From contig NZ_CP038462.1 in assembly GCF_004777465.1 (NCBI RefSeq), positions 3,286,001 through 3,350,000 of the forward strand: DNA of 64,000 nt. Direction: 5' to 3'. This stretch comes from Nocardioides daphniae (GTDB lineage Bacteria; Actinomycetota; Actinomycetes; Propionibacteriales; Nocardioidaceae). A model generated the notes under the pieces. It was not told the DNA's origin. It saw only the letters and a list, made by a program, of their open reading frames with translations, and searched no databases. Positions 29,970-38,424 of the stretch are shown in pieces (position 1 is the first letter of the stretch; every line of letters begins with the position of its first letter). The position numbers and the translations under genes were made by a program.

Positions 29970-30185
29970 GCGCGACAGCTCGTCCGGCATCAGGATCCAC
30001 AGCACCGGATAGATCAGCAGCTGGCTGCCGGGCACGACCATCAGCAGCAGCACGAAGAGCAGCCTGGCCGTCCACGGGCCGAGGCCGAAGCGCTCACCGA
30101 GGCCGGCGCAGACGCCACCGAGGATGCGGTGGTCACGCGGGCGGTAGAGGCCTCGCTGGCCGAGGCTGGCACGGATGTCGGACAT
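29967..30185 (-). CDS. PspC-domain membrane protein
   Basis: The 72-residue protein is a single PspC domain: 'GLYRPRDHRILGGVCAGLGE' followed by one long hydrophobic region ('LLFVLLLMVVPGSQLLIYPV') that can form one or two helices, ending 'WILMPDELSR'. AGGAGG precedes the ATG. PspC proteins sense membrane stress in proteobacteria; stand-alone actinobacterial PspC proteins are less understood. The upstream small membrane protein gene is co-directional, 104 bp away. Confidence 0.88.
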   Translation of the reverse strand: MSDIRASLGQRGLYRPRDHRILGGVCAGLGERFGLGPWTARLLFVLLLMVVPGSQLLIYPVLWILMPDELSR

Positions 30186-30289
30186 GGGTTCCTCCTGGGG
30201 TGGTAGTCCTCCCAGCCTGCTGCGCCGCGACGACCCGCACCATCGGGATCGACCCTGACCCGACCCGGGGATCGACCCTCGACGACGGC

Positions 30290-30583
30290 TCAGGCGAAGA
30301 TCCCGAGCACCACCACGGCGACCCCGACACCGACGGCGAAACCCACCAGTGCGGTGCCGAGCCGCTCCAGCCACCAGCCGAACGCCACGGTGGCGACCGG
30401 CCAAACCGCGCTGAGACCGACGTACGCCGCGACGTTGAGCAGGCTGTCGCTCGTGCCGAAGCCACTCCGCGCGAAGCCGACCAGGAGCAGGCACGGCACG
30501 AAGACCCAGCCGGCGAGGAAGCCGCCCAGGCCGGCACCGAGGGCACGCATCGCCACGCGTGCTGCAGTCCCCGCGCCGGTCAT
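30290..30583 (-). CDS. small hydrophobic membrane protein of unknown function
   Basis: The 97-residue protein is almost wholly hydrophobic with about three helices ('LGGFLAGWVFVPCLLLVGFA', 'NVAAYVGLSAVWPVATVAFG', 'LVGFAVGVGVAVVVLGIFA'). I do not recognise the family. Its position upstream of pspC, in the same direction, hints at a shared envelope role. Confidence 0.6.
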   Translation of the reverse strand: MTGAGTAARVAMRALGAGLGGFLAGWVFVPCLLLVGFARSGFGTSDSLLNVAAYVGLSAVWPVATVAFGWWLERLGTALVGFAVGVGVAVVVLGIFA

Positions 30584-30652
30584 GGGGCGACCCTAGGGGC
30601 GTCGGCACGCGCGTGAAGCGGAATCAGTGAGCCGCCTGTCGGCGCCGGGCGC

Positions 30653-30658
30653 TAGCCT
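30653..30658 (+). promoter_or_regulatory. leaderless-type -10 element (TAGCCT) of the carbonic anhydrase gene
   Basis: TAGCCT ends 7 nt before the ATG at 30666; no ribosome-binding site. This supports the ATG rather than the in-frame GTG at 30627. Confidence 0.5.
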
Positions 30659-30665
30659 CGCCCGC

Positions 30666-31184
30666 ATGCTGATCGCACTCGGTGACCACGCCCCCACCAT
30701 CGACGACTCCGCCTGGGTCGCCCCCAACGCCACCCTCGTCGGCCGCGTCCACCTGGCCGAGGGCGCCTCGGTCTTCTACGGCGCCGTGCTGCGCGCCGAC
30801 AACGAGCCGATCACCATCGGCAAGGGCTCCAACGTGCAGGACAACTGCGTCTTCCACGTCGACCCCGGCAAGCCCGTCACGCTCGGCGAGGGCGTCTCCG
30901 TCGGCCACGGCGCCGTCGTGCACGGCGCCACCATCGGCGACCACGTCCTGGTCGGCATGAGCGCCACCGTGATGAACGGCGCCGTCATCGGCGACGAGGT
31001 CCTCATCGCCGCCGGCGCCCTGGTCACCGAGGGCATGCAGGTGCCCCCGCGTACGTTGGTCGCCGGCGTCCCCGCGAAGGTGCGACGCGAGCTCACCGAC
31101 GACGAGGTCGCGAAGCTGCACCGCAACGCGGCCGTCTACGAGGCGCACCGCGAGACCCACCGGGGCGCCACCGTCGTCGACTGA
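30666..31184 (+). CDS. gamma-class carbonic anhydrase-like protein
   Basis: The 172-residue protein is a left-handed beta-helix (hexapeptide repeats). Putative metal His are in 'NCVFHVDPG' and 'SVGHGAVVHGATIGDHVLVG', spaced as in gamma-CA/YrdA proteins. The C-terminal helix is 'LTDDEVAKLHRNAAVYEAHR'. The trimeric family binds Zn or Fe, but activity varies among members, so CO2 hydration is likely but not certain. Confidence 0.88.
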   Translation: MLIALGDHAPTIDDSAWVAPNATLVGRVHLAEGASVFYGAVLRADNEPITIGKGSNVQDNCVFHVDPGKPVTLGEGVSVGHGAVVHGATIGDHVLVGMSATVMNGAVIGDEVLIAAGALVTEGMQVPPRTLVAGVPAKVRRELTDDEVAKLHRNAAVYEAHRETHRGATVVD

Positions 31185-31204
31185 CGCGGAGGTCGTCGCG
31201 GGTC

Positions 31205-31210
31205 TACGGT
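31205..31210 (+). promoter_or_regulatory. leaderless-type -10 element (TACGGT) of a 49-residue gene
   Basis: TACGGT ends 6 nt before the ATG at 31217, giving independent support for the small gene that follows. Confidence 0.45.
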
Positions 31211-31216
31211 GTCTCC

Positions 31217-31366
31217 ATGACCGCCAGCACACCGAACGGGAAGTACAGCCAGCTGCCGAAGGCTCCCGCACTCGACGAGACCGTCACGAGCGTCGAGGTC
31301 GACCGCTCGGCGGAGCCGGACGACGTACGCAACGTCGACCAGCACGAGGCCCTGCGCGACGACTGA
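31217..31366 (+). CDS. 49-residue hydrophilic protein of unknown function
   Basis: The protein starts 'MTASTPNGKYSQLPKAPALD' and ends 'NVDQHEALRDD'. It is acidic, has no membrane helix or Cys, and is probably disordered. Codon third positions are GC-rich like the neighbours, and a -10-like hexamer stands in front. Family not recognised. It lies between the carbonic anhydrase and another uncharacterised gene, all rightward. Confidence 0.5.
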   Translation: MTASTPNGKYSQLPKAPALDETVTSVEVDRSAEPDDVRNVDQHEALRDD

Positions 31367-31405
31367 CAGGGCGAAACCGTCGGCGGCACCGGGCAGACTC
31401 ACCCC

Positions 31406-31846
31406 GTGACCGACGACGACCTCCTCGCCCTGCTCGACTCCACGCTGGGCCCGGTGCTCACGCCGGCCGGTTTCGACCGTGCCCAGGGCGACTGGAGCCA
31501 GGCCGTCTTCTGCGCACCGCAGGACGCGTTCATCGCCGCGCACCCGTGGCTCCCGCAGGCCAGGCCCGAGGAGTGGCAGCGAGGGCACTCCACCGACCTC
31601 ACGATCGAGTTCGACCAGACCACCGGCCTGCTGGCGCGGGTCGACCTCGAGGGCCGGTCCCTCCCCTCGACCCTGTACGCCGTCGGCGAAGGCGCCCTGT
31701 CGGCCGAGCTGAAGGCGTCGTACGCGCGACCCCTCACGGAGAGCCTGGCCGTGGTGGTGCAGGCGCTCGAGGCTGTCTTCCGACCGCCCGCCGAGGCGCC
31801 CGACGCCGGGACGAGCGACGTCGACCCGATCGACGACTACGCGTAG
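31406..31846 (+). CDS. hypothetical protein, 146 residues
   Basis: A soluble protein beginning 'MTDDDLLALLDSTLGPVLTP' with a GTG start; CAGACT ends 6 nt upstream. 'AAHPWLPQARPEEWQRGHST' and 'DLTIEFDQTTGLLARVDLEG' suggest a small alpha/beta domain, and the C-terminus is an acidic tail. I do not recognise the family. Its 3' end overlaps the convergent phosphatase gene by 10 bp. Confidence 0.6.
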   Translation: MTDDDLLALLDSTLGPVLTPAGFDRAQGDWSQAVFCAPQDAFIAAHPWLPQARPEEWQRGHSTDLTIEFDQTTGLLARVDLEGRSLPSTLYAVGEGALSAELKASYARPLTESLAVVVQALEAVFRPPAEAPDAGTSDVDPIDDYA

Positions 31847-32925
31847 AGCTCGAGCCAGTCGCGGTCGTCCACGACCGCCTGGGTGGTCTCCGCCTGCGGG
31901 GAGTACTCCATCAGCATCACCGCGACGTCGTCGCCGAGCTCGTGACGGTCGGAGTGGTCACGGACCTGCTGCAGCAGTCGGGAGAGGGCCACCTCGAGGG
32001 TGTTGTCGGCCAGGATGCGCGCGTGGGCGCCCAGGTCGAAGAACTCGCCGCGACGGTCCCGGGCCTCGGTGACGCCGTCGGTGTAGAGCAGCAGGCGGTC
32101 GCCGGGCTGCCAGGCGAACTCGTGGCGACCGAAGGTGAGGCCCAGCCCCAGGGGCAGGTCGGCGTCGCGCTCGACGAACTCCCACGTGCCGTCGGCATGC
32201 ACCAGCAGCGGAGCGGGGTGTCCAGCGTTGACCATGCGGACCACACCGGCCTCGGTGGTGTCGAGCACCAGGGCGGTCACGAACTCCTCGTCGGAGAAGA
32301 AGGGGTGGAGGTAGCGGCTCATCTCCACCGCCACCGACTCCAGGTCCGGCTGGATCGCCGCGGCCTGGCGGAAGGCCCGGATCACGCGGGCCGACTGCTC
32401 GACCGCCTCGATCCCCTTGCCGCGCACGTCACCGATCAGGAAGCGGATGTGCGTGCTGGAGTGGTAGCAGTCGTAGAGGTCCCCACCGATCACCGTGTCC
32501 TGGGTGCCGGACTCGTACCGGACCGCGACGCCAGTCTGCCCGACGCGCGCCGGCACGACCGGCAGGACCGCGTACTGGGCGATCTCGGCCAACGCCTTCA
32601 GCTCGCCGATCCGCTTCGTCGAGCGGCGGCGTACGTAGGCGATGACGACCGCGACGCTGCTCATCAGGGCCACGTCGACGACGCGGACCAGGTGCTGCCC
32701 GCCCCAGAGGTCCTCGTTCCAGAGGTCGGAGCCGACAGCCAGGGCAGTAGCGGCGACGGCCAGCTCGCTGGTGTGCCGGGTGCGGAGCGCGATGCTTCCG
32801 ACCACGGGCGCCAACGCGAAGAGCGGGGAGAGGGCGACGTCGACGACGACGACGTCCGCAACCACGAGCGCCGCCAGCAGGGTCACCGCGATGCGGCCGA
32901 CCACCTGCGTCGGTGTCGCTCTCAT
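31837..32925 (-). CDS. membrane-bound PP2C/SpoIIE-type serine phosphatase
   Basis: The 362-residue protein has about four N-terminal membrane helices (residues 8-95) and a linker helix ('RRRSTKRIGELKALAEIAQY'). The SpoIIE-like PP2C domain has 'VIGGDLYDCYHS' (the GGD metal-binding motif), 'RFLIGDVRGKGIEAVEQ' and 'LLLYTDGVTEARDRRGEFF'. RsbU-type phosphatases of this build dephosphorylate anti-sigma-factor antagonists. No cognate partner gene is adjacent, so the target is unknown. Confidence 0.88.
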   Translation of the reverse strand: MRATPTQVVGRIAVTLLAALVVADVVVVDVALSPLFALAPVVGSIALRTRHTSELAVAATALAVGSDLWNEDLWGGQHLVRVVDVALMSSVAVVIAYVRRRSTKRIGELKALAEIAQYAVLPVVPARVGQTGVAVRYESGTQDTVIGGDLYDCYHSSTHIRFLIGDVRGKGIEAVEQSARVIRAFRQAAAIQPDLESVAVEMSRYLHPFFSDEEFVTALVLDTTEAGVVRMVNAGHPAPLLVHADGTWEFVERDADLPLGLGLTFGRHEFAWQPGDRLLLYTDGVTEARDRRGEFFDLGAHARILADNTLEVALSRLLQQVRDHSDRHELGDDVAVMLMEYSPQAETTQAVVDDRDWLELYA

Positions 32926-32984
32926 CTCTTCGTCACGCCCTTCCCCACCTGCGGAGCGGGGCCGCTACCGGAAGTAACCCCAAC

Positions 32985-34406
32985 CTAACGCACGTCAGGC
33001 TGATCCGAGGGGTCTTGGCGGGTACCCGAGGGCAAAGACTCGTGCACCGCCGTCGCATCGCTCCTCCGCGTCGCGGCGAGCAGGACCACGACGCCCACCA
33101 CGGCGGCCGTCACCGAGGCGGCGATGATTCCGAGCTTGGCCTCGTCGGTCAGCAGCTGGGCGCCCGGGAAGGAGAGGCTCGCGATGAAGATCGACACCGT
33201 GAAGCCGACGCCGGCCACGGCGCCGAGGCCCAGCAGCATCGGCCACGTCGCGCCCTCGGGCAGACGCCCCACGCCCAGCTTCACCGCCACCACGGTGAAG
33301 AGCAGGATGCCCAGCGGCTTGCCGACCACGAGGCCGAGGATGACCCCCAGACCCACCTGCGAGGTCAGCGCCGCCGCCAGGTCCCCCAGGCTGAGCGGCA
33401 CGCCGGCGTTGGCGAGCGCGAAGAGCGGGAGGACGACGTACGCGGAGAACGGGTGCAGCCGCGACTGGAGCAGCTCGACCGCGGGGACGGACTCGTCGAG
33501 CAGGAAGCGCAGACGCGCGATCTCGTCGGGGTCCAGGTGGTCGTCGCGCAGCGTCTCGACGGCGAAGCGGCGCGCCACCTCCTCCTTGAGCAGCGGCACG
33601 GCGGGGGTGAGCAGTCCGATCGCGACACCGGCGAGCGTCGCGTGCACCCCGGAGGCGAGCAGAGCGAGCCAGACGCCGACGCCGACCACGACGTAGGCCC
33701 ACCGGTTCCAGATCCGCACCATGCGCATCGCGACCATCACCAGCAGGCCGCCCACGGCGAGCGCGAGCGCCGGCAGCGAGAGGTCGGCGGTGTAGAACAC
33801 GGCGATCACCAGGATGGCGCCGATGTCGTCGACCACCGCCAGCGTGAGCAGGAAGAGCCGCGCCGCGCTCGGGATGCGCCGACCCAGCACGCCCAGCACC
33901 CCGACCGCGAAGGCGATGTCGGTGGCCATCGGGATGCCCCAACCAGCGGCCCCGTCGCCGCCGGCGTTGAGCGCCGCGTAGATCCCCGCCGGGACGACCA
34001 TGCCGCCGACCGCGGCGATCATCGGCAGGGCCGCGCTGCGGGGGTCACGCAGGTCGCCGTTGACGAGCTCGTACTTGATCTCGAGCCCGACGACGAAGAA
34101 GAAGATGACCATCAGGGCGTCGTTGACCCAGTGCTGCAGCGACTCGCTCAGCGTCCACGAACCCACCTCGACGGTGATCGGGGTGTGCCAGAACGCGTCG
34201 TACGACGAGGACGCGTTGGCCCAGACGAGCGCCGCGACCGTGGCCAGGAGCAGCAGGATCGACCCCGCCGACTCGATGCGCATGAACTCCCGCACGGGTC
34301 GGGCGACCAGGCGGGCCAACGCGCGGTCGCTTCGGCTCCACACGGGCCCGCGGGTCCACACCTGGTCGGCGTCACGACGGCGCGAGAGGGGGCTGGGGGA
34401 TGTCAC
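32985..34406 (-). CDS. nhaA: Na+/H+ antiporter NhaA
   Basis: The 473-residue, 12-helix antiporter has the NhaA signatures 'VNDALMVIFFFVVGLEIKYE', 'GIPMATDIAFAVGVLGVLG' (with the transport Asp of helix V in 'ATDIAF') and 'LAVVDDIGAILVIAVFY' (the DD pair). The start is a GTG preceded by AAGGAG. The C-terminal 30 residues are a hydrophilic tail rich in Ser/Asp. It exports Na+ and controls pH; no NhaR regulator is adjacent. Confidence 0.95.
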   Translation of the reverse strand: MTSPSPLSRRRDADQVWTRGPVWSRSDRALARLVARPVREFMRIESAGSILLLLATVAALVWANASSSYDAFWHTPITVEVGSWTLSESLQHWVNDALMVIFFFVVGLEIKYELVNGDLRDPRSAALPMIAAVGGMVVPAGIYAALNAGGDGAAGWGIPMATDIAFAVGVLGVLGRRIPSAARLFLLTLAVVDDIGAILVIAVFYTADLSLPALALAVGGLLVMVAMRMVRIWNRWAYVVVGVGVWLALLASGVHATLAGVAIGLLTPAVPLLKEEVARRFAVETLRDDHLDPDEIARLRFLLDESVPAVELLQSRLHPFSAYVVLPLFALANAGVPLSLGDLAAALTSQVGLGVILGLVVGKPLGILLFTVVAVKLGVGRLPEGATWPMLLGLGAVAGVGFTVSIFIASLSFPGAQLLTDEAKLGIIAASVTAAVVGVVVLLAATRRSDATAVHESLPSGTRQDPSDQPDVR

Positions 34407-34523
34407 GTCACTCCTTGAAGTCGGTCCTGCACCACCGCGTCACGTCGACGCGGGCCGACCAGACTTCCCGGCACTCCGGGAGCCACACTACAGCGTGCCG
34501 TGCATCACGCTCCGGCGGTTCTG

Positions 34524-34529
34524 TAGGGT
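34524..34529 (+). promoter_or_regulatory. leaderless-type -10 element (TAGGGT)
   Basis: TAGGGT ends 7 nt before the ATG at 34537 of the holin-like gene; there is no ribosome-binding site. Confidence 0.5.
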
Positions 34530-34536
34530 GCGACGC

Positions 34537-34933
34537 ATGGCAACCGAACCGGTCAAGGACACCGACCCCACCATCGGCCGTCTGATCAGCGACGCCAGTC
34601 GCGACGTCTCCTCCCTGATCCACAAGGAGATCGAGCTCGCGAAGTCGGAGCTCAAGGTCTCGGTGAAGGCGGGCGGAACGGGCATCGGCCTTTTCGCCGG
34701 CGCGGCCTTCATGGGCCTGATGGTCCTGATCCTGCTCTCGATCACCATCGCCCACTTCATCCACTGGGGCGGCAAGGGTCTCGACCTGCACTGGGCCTAC
34801 CTCATCGTGACGGGCTTCTACCTGCTCGTCGCCGCCATCCTCGCGCTGGTCGGCCTGCGCAAGGTCAAGAAGGTCAAGGCGCCGGAGCGTGCGATCCGCC
34901 AGGCGCAGGACGACCCAGCTCCTCAAGCGCTGA
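34537..34933 (+). CDS. phage-holin-like (DUF1469/PF07332-type) membrane protein
   Basis: The N-terminal amphipathic helix 'LISDASRDVSSLIHKEIELA' is followed by two membrane helices ('GLFAGAAFMGLMVLILLSIT' and 'AYLIVTGFYLLVAAILALVG') and a basic tail. This is the Holin_6-type family common in actinobacteria, not a true lysis protein. The frame as given runs to 35124 across the antisense end of the protease gene. A single extra base around 34905-34912 would instead give the usual short tail 'TTQLLKR' and a stop at 34931-34933 (132 codons), which I prefer. Confidence 0.75.
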
Positions 34934-34940
34934 CCCGGCG

Positions 34941-35021
34941 CACGGTCATCGACCGTGCACCGTCGACCAAAGGCGCTCCTGCCACGCTCAGCCGATCCGG
35001 CAGGACCGACATTTGGTCGAC
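34941..35021. terminator. nested dyads between converging genes
   Basis: First, CACGGTC-atc-GACCGTG (34941-34957). Then a large dyad with outer arms GTCGACCAAA (34962-34971) / TTTGGTCGAC (35012-35021) and inner arms TCCTGCC (34977-34983) / GGCAGGA (34999-35005). They lie between the holin-like gene and the convergent protease gene and probably terminate transcription from both sides. Confidence 0.6.
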
Positions 35022-35033
35022 GTTCGACGTCGC

Positions 35034-36209
35034 TCAGCCCGCGCAGGCGCCCGTGTCGACCGGTCGCGTCGCGGTCATCCCGATCGACGCCGACTCGCCC
35101 ACCTGCTGCGAGGTCAACGCGTAGCCGGTCTGCCGGTCGGTGACCGAGGCCGCGAAGACCATGCCGACGACGTCACCGTCGGTGTCGACCACCGGACCGC
35201 CGGAGTTGCCGGGACGCACCAACGTACGCAGCGACAGGACCTCGCGGATCACGGTGCCCTCGCCGTAGATGTCAGGCGAGCGCAGGCGCTGCGTGGCGCG
35301 GACCCGGCCCGACTGCACGTCGTAGGGACCGTCCTGGGGGAAGCCGAGCACGGCCACCGCCTGCCTGTCGGCGACGTCCCGGGCGAAGTCCAGGTGCGGC
35401 ACGCCGCGGGCGGAGAGCGCGAGGACAGCCACGTCGAGGTCGGGGTCGTAGAGCACGACGGTGGCCGGCACCCGCTCACCGTCGATCTCGACCTCGGGGG
35501 CGTCGACGCCGGCCACGACGTGGGCGTTGGTCATCACGCGCCCCGGCGCGTAGAAGAAGCCGGTGCCCTCGACGCCGCGGCCGCAGTCGTTGTTGCCGTA
35601 GACCTTGAACGTGCTCGCCTCGGCCGCCTTGACCTCGGGGTCGTTGAGCGTGCGCGGGTCACCCTGCGGCACCGCGACGATCCGCTCGGGGGCGAAGGGC
35701 TCGAGGTAGCGCGGGAAGAAGGTGGTGCCGACGACGTTGTTGAAGGCGTGCAGGGCCTCGGTCGCGCGGCCGGGCAGCACCTGGTCGACCTTGGCCAGGA
35801 CGACCGAGGAGCGGACGACCGGGGTCACCGTGGAGAGCTGCGAGCCGGAGATCGCGACGCCGAGCACCCACGCCACCACCAGGACGGCGGCAGCCGACAG
35901 GGCGGCGCCGCCGACGGCGTCGAGGGCGCGCACGGGCTGCCAGGTGATCCGGTCGCGGATCTTCGCGCCGGCCCACTGCAGCGCGGCCTGGCCGAACGAG
36001 GCCGCCAGGATCACGATCAGCAGCGCGCCGAGGGAGACCCACAGCGACGGCTGGGCGTTGCCGAGGGCGACAGGAGCCAGCCAGACGCCGAAGAAACCAC
36101 CGGCCAGCAGGCCGATGGTCGCGAAGGCGCCGGTGACGAACCCCTGCCAGTAGCCCGAGAGCGCATAGATGTAGGCGACGACCACCAGCACCCAGTCGAG
36201 GACGTTCAC
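35034..36209 (-). CDS. marP: MarP-type membrane serine protease (CvpA + trypsin domains)
   Basis: The 391-residue protein has four N-terminal CvpA-like membrane helices (residues 1-125) and a periplasmic chymotrypsin-fold protease. The catalytic triad is visible: His in 'VMTNAHVVAG', Asp in 'LYDPDLDVAVLAL', Ser in 'VRPGNSGGPVVD'. A Cys pair ('NNDCGRGVEGTG' and the C-terminal 'DTGACAG') could form the disulfide known from MarP of M. tuberculosis, which withstands acid and processes cell-wall enzymes. The gene order Nudix-TlpA-nth upstream is the conserved actinobacterial one. Confidence 0.9.
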   Translation of the reverse strand: MNVLDWVLVVVAYIYALSGYWQGFVTGAFATIGLLAGGFFGVWLAPVALGNAQPSLWVSLGALLIVILAASFGQAALQWAGAKIRDRITWQPVRALDAVGGAALSAAAVLVVAWVLGVAISGSQLSTVTPVVRSSVVLAKVDQVLPGRATEALHAFNNVVGTTFFPRYLEPFAPERIVAVPQGDPRTLNDPEVKAAEASTFKVYGNNDCGRGVEGTGFFYAPGRVMTNAHVVAGVDAPEVEIDGERVPATVVLYDPDLDVAVLALSARGVPHLDFARDVADRQAVAVLGFPQDGPYDVQSGRVRATQRLRSPDIYGEGTVIREVLSLRTLVRPGNSGGPVVDTDGDVVGMVFAASVTDRQTGYALTSQQVGESASIGMTATRPVDTGACAG

Positions 36210-36214
36210 CCGGT

Positions 36215-36937
36215 CTACTCCCGCAGTTTCGTGTTGGGGGCGAGGTCCGCCTGCCCAGGGGCATTACCTTGCAGCATGAGGGGTGGCAGGTCGCGCACCC
36301 GGGACTTGTCCCACTGCGTCGTCCACCCCACGTGGTCGAAGAGCCGGGCGATGATCCCGGCGGTGAAGCCCCACAGGATCACCTCCTTCTCCGCGCCGAC
36401 CGAGAAGCCCGGACCGACCCACCCGCTGGGGTGGCGCACGTTGAACCGGTGCTCGGGGTCGAGCAGCTCGGCGATGGACTCGTGGTGGATGGCGTGCACC
36501 TCGTCGGGGCTCGCCACGTGCACGATCCCGCGGTCGCGCCAGTAGCCCAGCACGGGGGTGACCACGTAGTTGGCCGGCGGGAGCCACAGGTCGGGCAGCT
36601 GGCCGAAGACGTCGATCTCGGCGGAGACCAGCCCGATCTCCTCGTACGCCTCGCGCAGCGCCGCCTCGACGACCGTCTCACCCTCGTCGATGCCGCCGCC
36701 GGGGAAGGAGACCTGCCCCGGCTGCGTACGCATGTGGTGGGCGCGCTCGGTGAGCAGCACCTCGGGCTCGCCGTTCTCCGACTCGGCGAAGAGCATCAGG
36801 ACCGCGCCGCGCCGGGCGTCGACTCCCGGGGGTGGGGCGAAGCGGGTCAGGTCGTCGACGGTGATCGTCCCGGCGCCCTCGACGACCGGCCGGAGCCACT
36901 CGGGGAAGCGGTCGGGGTCCTGGACGACCTCGCTCAC
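36215..36937 (-). CDS. Nudix hydrolase, CoA-pyrophosphatase-like
   Basis: The 240-residue protein has a Nudix box 'GGGIDEGETVVEAALREAYE' continued by 'EIGL', preceded by 'RTQPGQVSFPGG', close to the CoA/NADH pyrophosphatase signature (LLTxRAxxLRxHxGQVxFPGG; here 'LLTERAHHMRTQPGQVSFPG'). The start is a GTG that overlaps the TlpA gene's stop by 4 bp. It is thought to clear oxidised CoA or related nucleotides. Confidence 0.85.
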   Translation of the reverse strand: MSEVVQDPDRFPEWLRPVVEGAGTITVDDLTRFAPPPGVDARRGAVLMLFAESENGEPEVLLTERAHHMRTQPGQVSFPGGGIDEGETVVEAALREAYEEIGLVSAEIDVFGQLPDLWLPPANYVVTPVLGYWRDRGIVHVASPDEVHAIHHESIAELLDPEHRFNVRHPSGWVGPGFSVGAEKEVILWGFTAGIIARLFDHVGWTTQWDKSRVRDLPPLMLQGNAPGQADLAPNTKLRE

Positions 36938-37494
36938 GACGCCTCCCCCAGGTCGAGGTGGCGCCCGACGAGCTCCTCGAACTCGGCGAGGTCGTCGAAG
37001 AGCTGCATCTCCACGCCGACGAGCTCACCGTCGGCGTCGACGAAGGCCAGGAACGGAAGGCCGGGCACCCGCGGCACGGGGTCGAGGCCGTCGAGCTCGC
37101 CCTTGAGGTCGACGACCATCGGGTAGGTCGCCCCGGTCTCCTCGACGAACTCCTCGGCTGCCTTGCTCTGGGCGTCCTGGTAGTTGACGCCGAGCACGTC
37201 GACGCGACCCTCGTACTTCTGCGAGAACTCCTCGATGAGGGGCATCTCCTTGCGGCACGGGTTGCACCACGACGCCCACAGGCTCACGACGGTCGGGGTG
37301 TCGATCGCGCCGAGGTCCACCGAGGGAGCCCCTGCGAAGCCGGGCAGGGTCAGCTCCGGCATCGGGGCGGGCAGGGCGGCAGGGCCCTGGGGGGAGCCGG
37401 GGTCGTCGGAGGTGCAGCCCGCGAGGGCGAGCACGGCGGCGGTGACGACGGCGGCGGCGCGCAGGAGCGGCGTACGACGGGAGGTGCGACTCAT
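36934..37494 (-). CDS. TlpA/ResA-like thioredoxin lipoprotein
   Basis: The 186-residue protein has a lipoprotein signal ('[11 protein letters not shown]', lipobox LAGC) and a thioredoxin fold with the active site '[18 protein letters not shown]' (CNPC). A cis-Pro segment '[15 protein letters not shown]' follows. It is anchored outside the membrane and probably reduces disulfides, for instance during cytochrome c maturation. It overlaps both neighbours by 4 bp. Confidence 0.88.
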   Translation of the reverse strand: MSRTSRRTPLLRAAAVVTAAVLALAGCTSDDPGSPQGPAALPAPMPELTLPGFAGAPSVDLGAIDTPTVVSLWASWCNPCRKEMPLIEEFSQKYEGRVDVLGVNYQDAQSKAAEEFVEETGATYPMVVDLKGELDGLDPVPRVPGLPFLAFVDADGELVGVEMQLFDDLAEFEELVGRHLDLGEAS

Positions 37495-38207
37495 GCCGGC
37501 CCCTGCGTCTTCACGAGCTTCTCGGCCTCGACGGGGTCCGTGGGACCTTCACCGTACGACGGGCACCAGCGCGCGACAGGGCAGGCACCGCAGGCGGGCT
37601 TCTTGGCGTGGCAGCGACGACGCCCGTGCCAGATCACGTGGTGGGACAGCATCGTCCAGTCCTTCTTGGGGAAGAGCTCCCCCACTGCGAGCTCGACCTT
37701 CACCGGGTCGGTCTCGGTCGTCCAGCCGAAGCGGCGCACGAGGCGGCCGAAGTGGGTGTCGACGGTGATGCCGGGGACGTCGAAGGCGTTGCCCAGGACG
37801 ACGTTGGCGGTCTTGCGGCCCACGCCCGGCAGGGTCACCAGGTCCTCCAGGCGCCCGGGCACCTCGCCGTCGAAGTTGTCGACGATCGCGGCGGAGAGCT
37901 TGAGCAGCGAGGTGGTCTTCTGGCGGAAGAAGCCCAGCGGTCCGACCAGCTGCTCGAGGTGCTCACGCGGCGCCGCGGCCATCGCGCGAGGGTCCGGGTA
38001 GGCCGCGAAGAGCGCCGGCCTCGCCGCGTTGACCCGACGGTCGGTGGTCTGCGCGGAGAGCACGGTGACGACCAGCAGCTGGAACGGGTCGTCGAAGTCG
38101 AGCTCGCAGTGGGCGTCGGGATAGGTCTCGGCGAGCACCCGGTTGACCTTGCGCGCACGGCGCACCAAGGAGGTGTCGGGCGGGGTGGAAACAGGGAGTG
38201 CTGGCAC
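37491..38207 (-). CDS. nth: endonuclease III
   Basis: About 238 residues. Helix-hairpin-helix '[19 protein letters not shown]' carries the catalytic Lys, '[16 protein letters not shown]' the catalytic Asp, and the [4Fe-4S] Cys are C-x6-C-x2-C-x5-C ('[17 protein letters not shown]'). It excises oxidised pyrimidines and nicks the abasic site. The GTG at 38207 is chosen because TAGGCT ends 7 nt upstream; a TTG further up (38249) would precede that promoter. Confidence 0.93.
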   Translation of the reverse strand: MPALPVSTPPDTSLVRRARKVNRVLAETYPDAHCELDFDDPFQLLVVTVLSAQTTDRRVNAARPALFAAYPDPRAMAAAPREHLEQLVGPLGFFRQKTTSLLKLSAAIVDNFDGEVPGRLEDLVTLPGVGRKTANVVLGNAFDVPGITVDTHFGRLVRRFGWTTETDPVKVELAVGELFPKKDWTMLSHHVIWHGRRRCHAKKPACGACPVARWCPSYGEGPTDPVEAEKLVKTQGPA

Positions 38208-38214
38208 GCCGGTC

Positions 38215-38220
38215 AGCCTA
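38215..38220 (-). promoter_or_regulatory. leaderless-type -10 element (TAGGCT) of nth
   Basis: On the minus strand TAGGCT ends 7 nt before the GTG at 38207. It would start the nth-tlpA-nudix-marP operon, whose genes overlap or nearly abut. Confidence 0.5.
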
Positions 38221-38424
38221 CGGTGGCGCTCCGACAATGACCGGGCCAACGACGCGTACGACGACGCGCGGCCAGCGCCGGAGACCGCTCACACCCGCCC
38301 GCAAGCGGTGGTTGACGGCCACGTTCGCACGACCTTCCGCCCCCAATGTGGGCGTGTGAGGTATACCACTGGTTAGGATGAGGTGCCCCCGGGGACTCGG
38401 GACGCCGCTACGACTGGAGGATCC

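Noticed and set aside
34537..34933. A prophage, suggested by a holin-like protein
   Set aside because: This holin-like family is a chromosomal membrane protein in actinobacteria. No endolysin, portal, terminase, integrase or attachment site is nearby.
34934..35124. Long C-terminal extension of the holin-like protein
   Set aside because: It crosses a terminator-like dyad and runs antisense to the end of the protease gene. The family ends at the short Lys/Arg tail available in the next frame.
38355..38370. Crp autoregulatory site TGTGA-N6-CCACT upstream of crp
   Set aside because: Only three of five positions match in the right half-site, which is too weak to list as a site. It is noted in the crp entry only.
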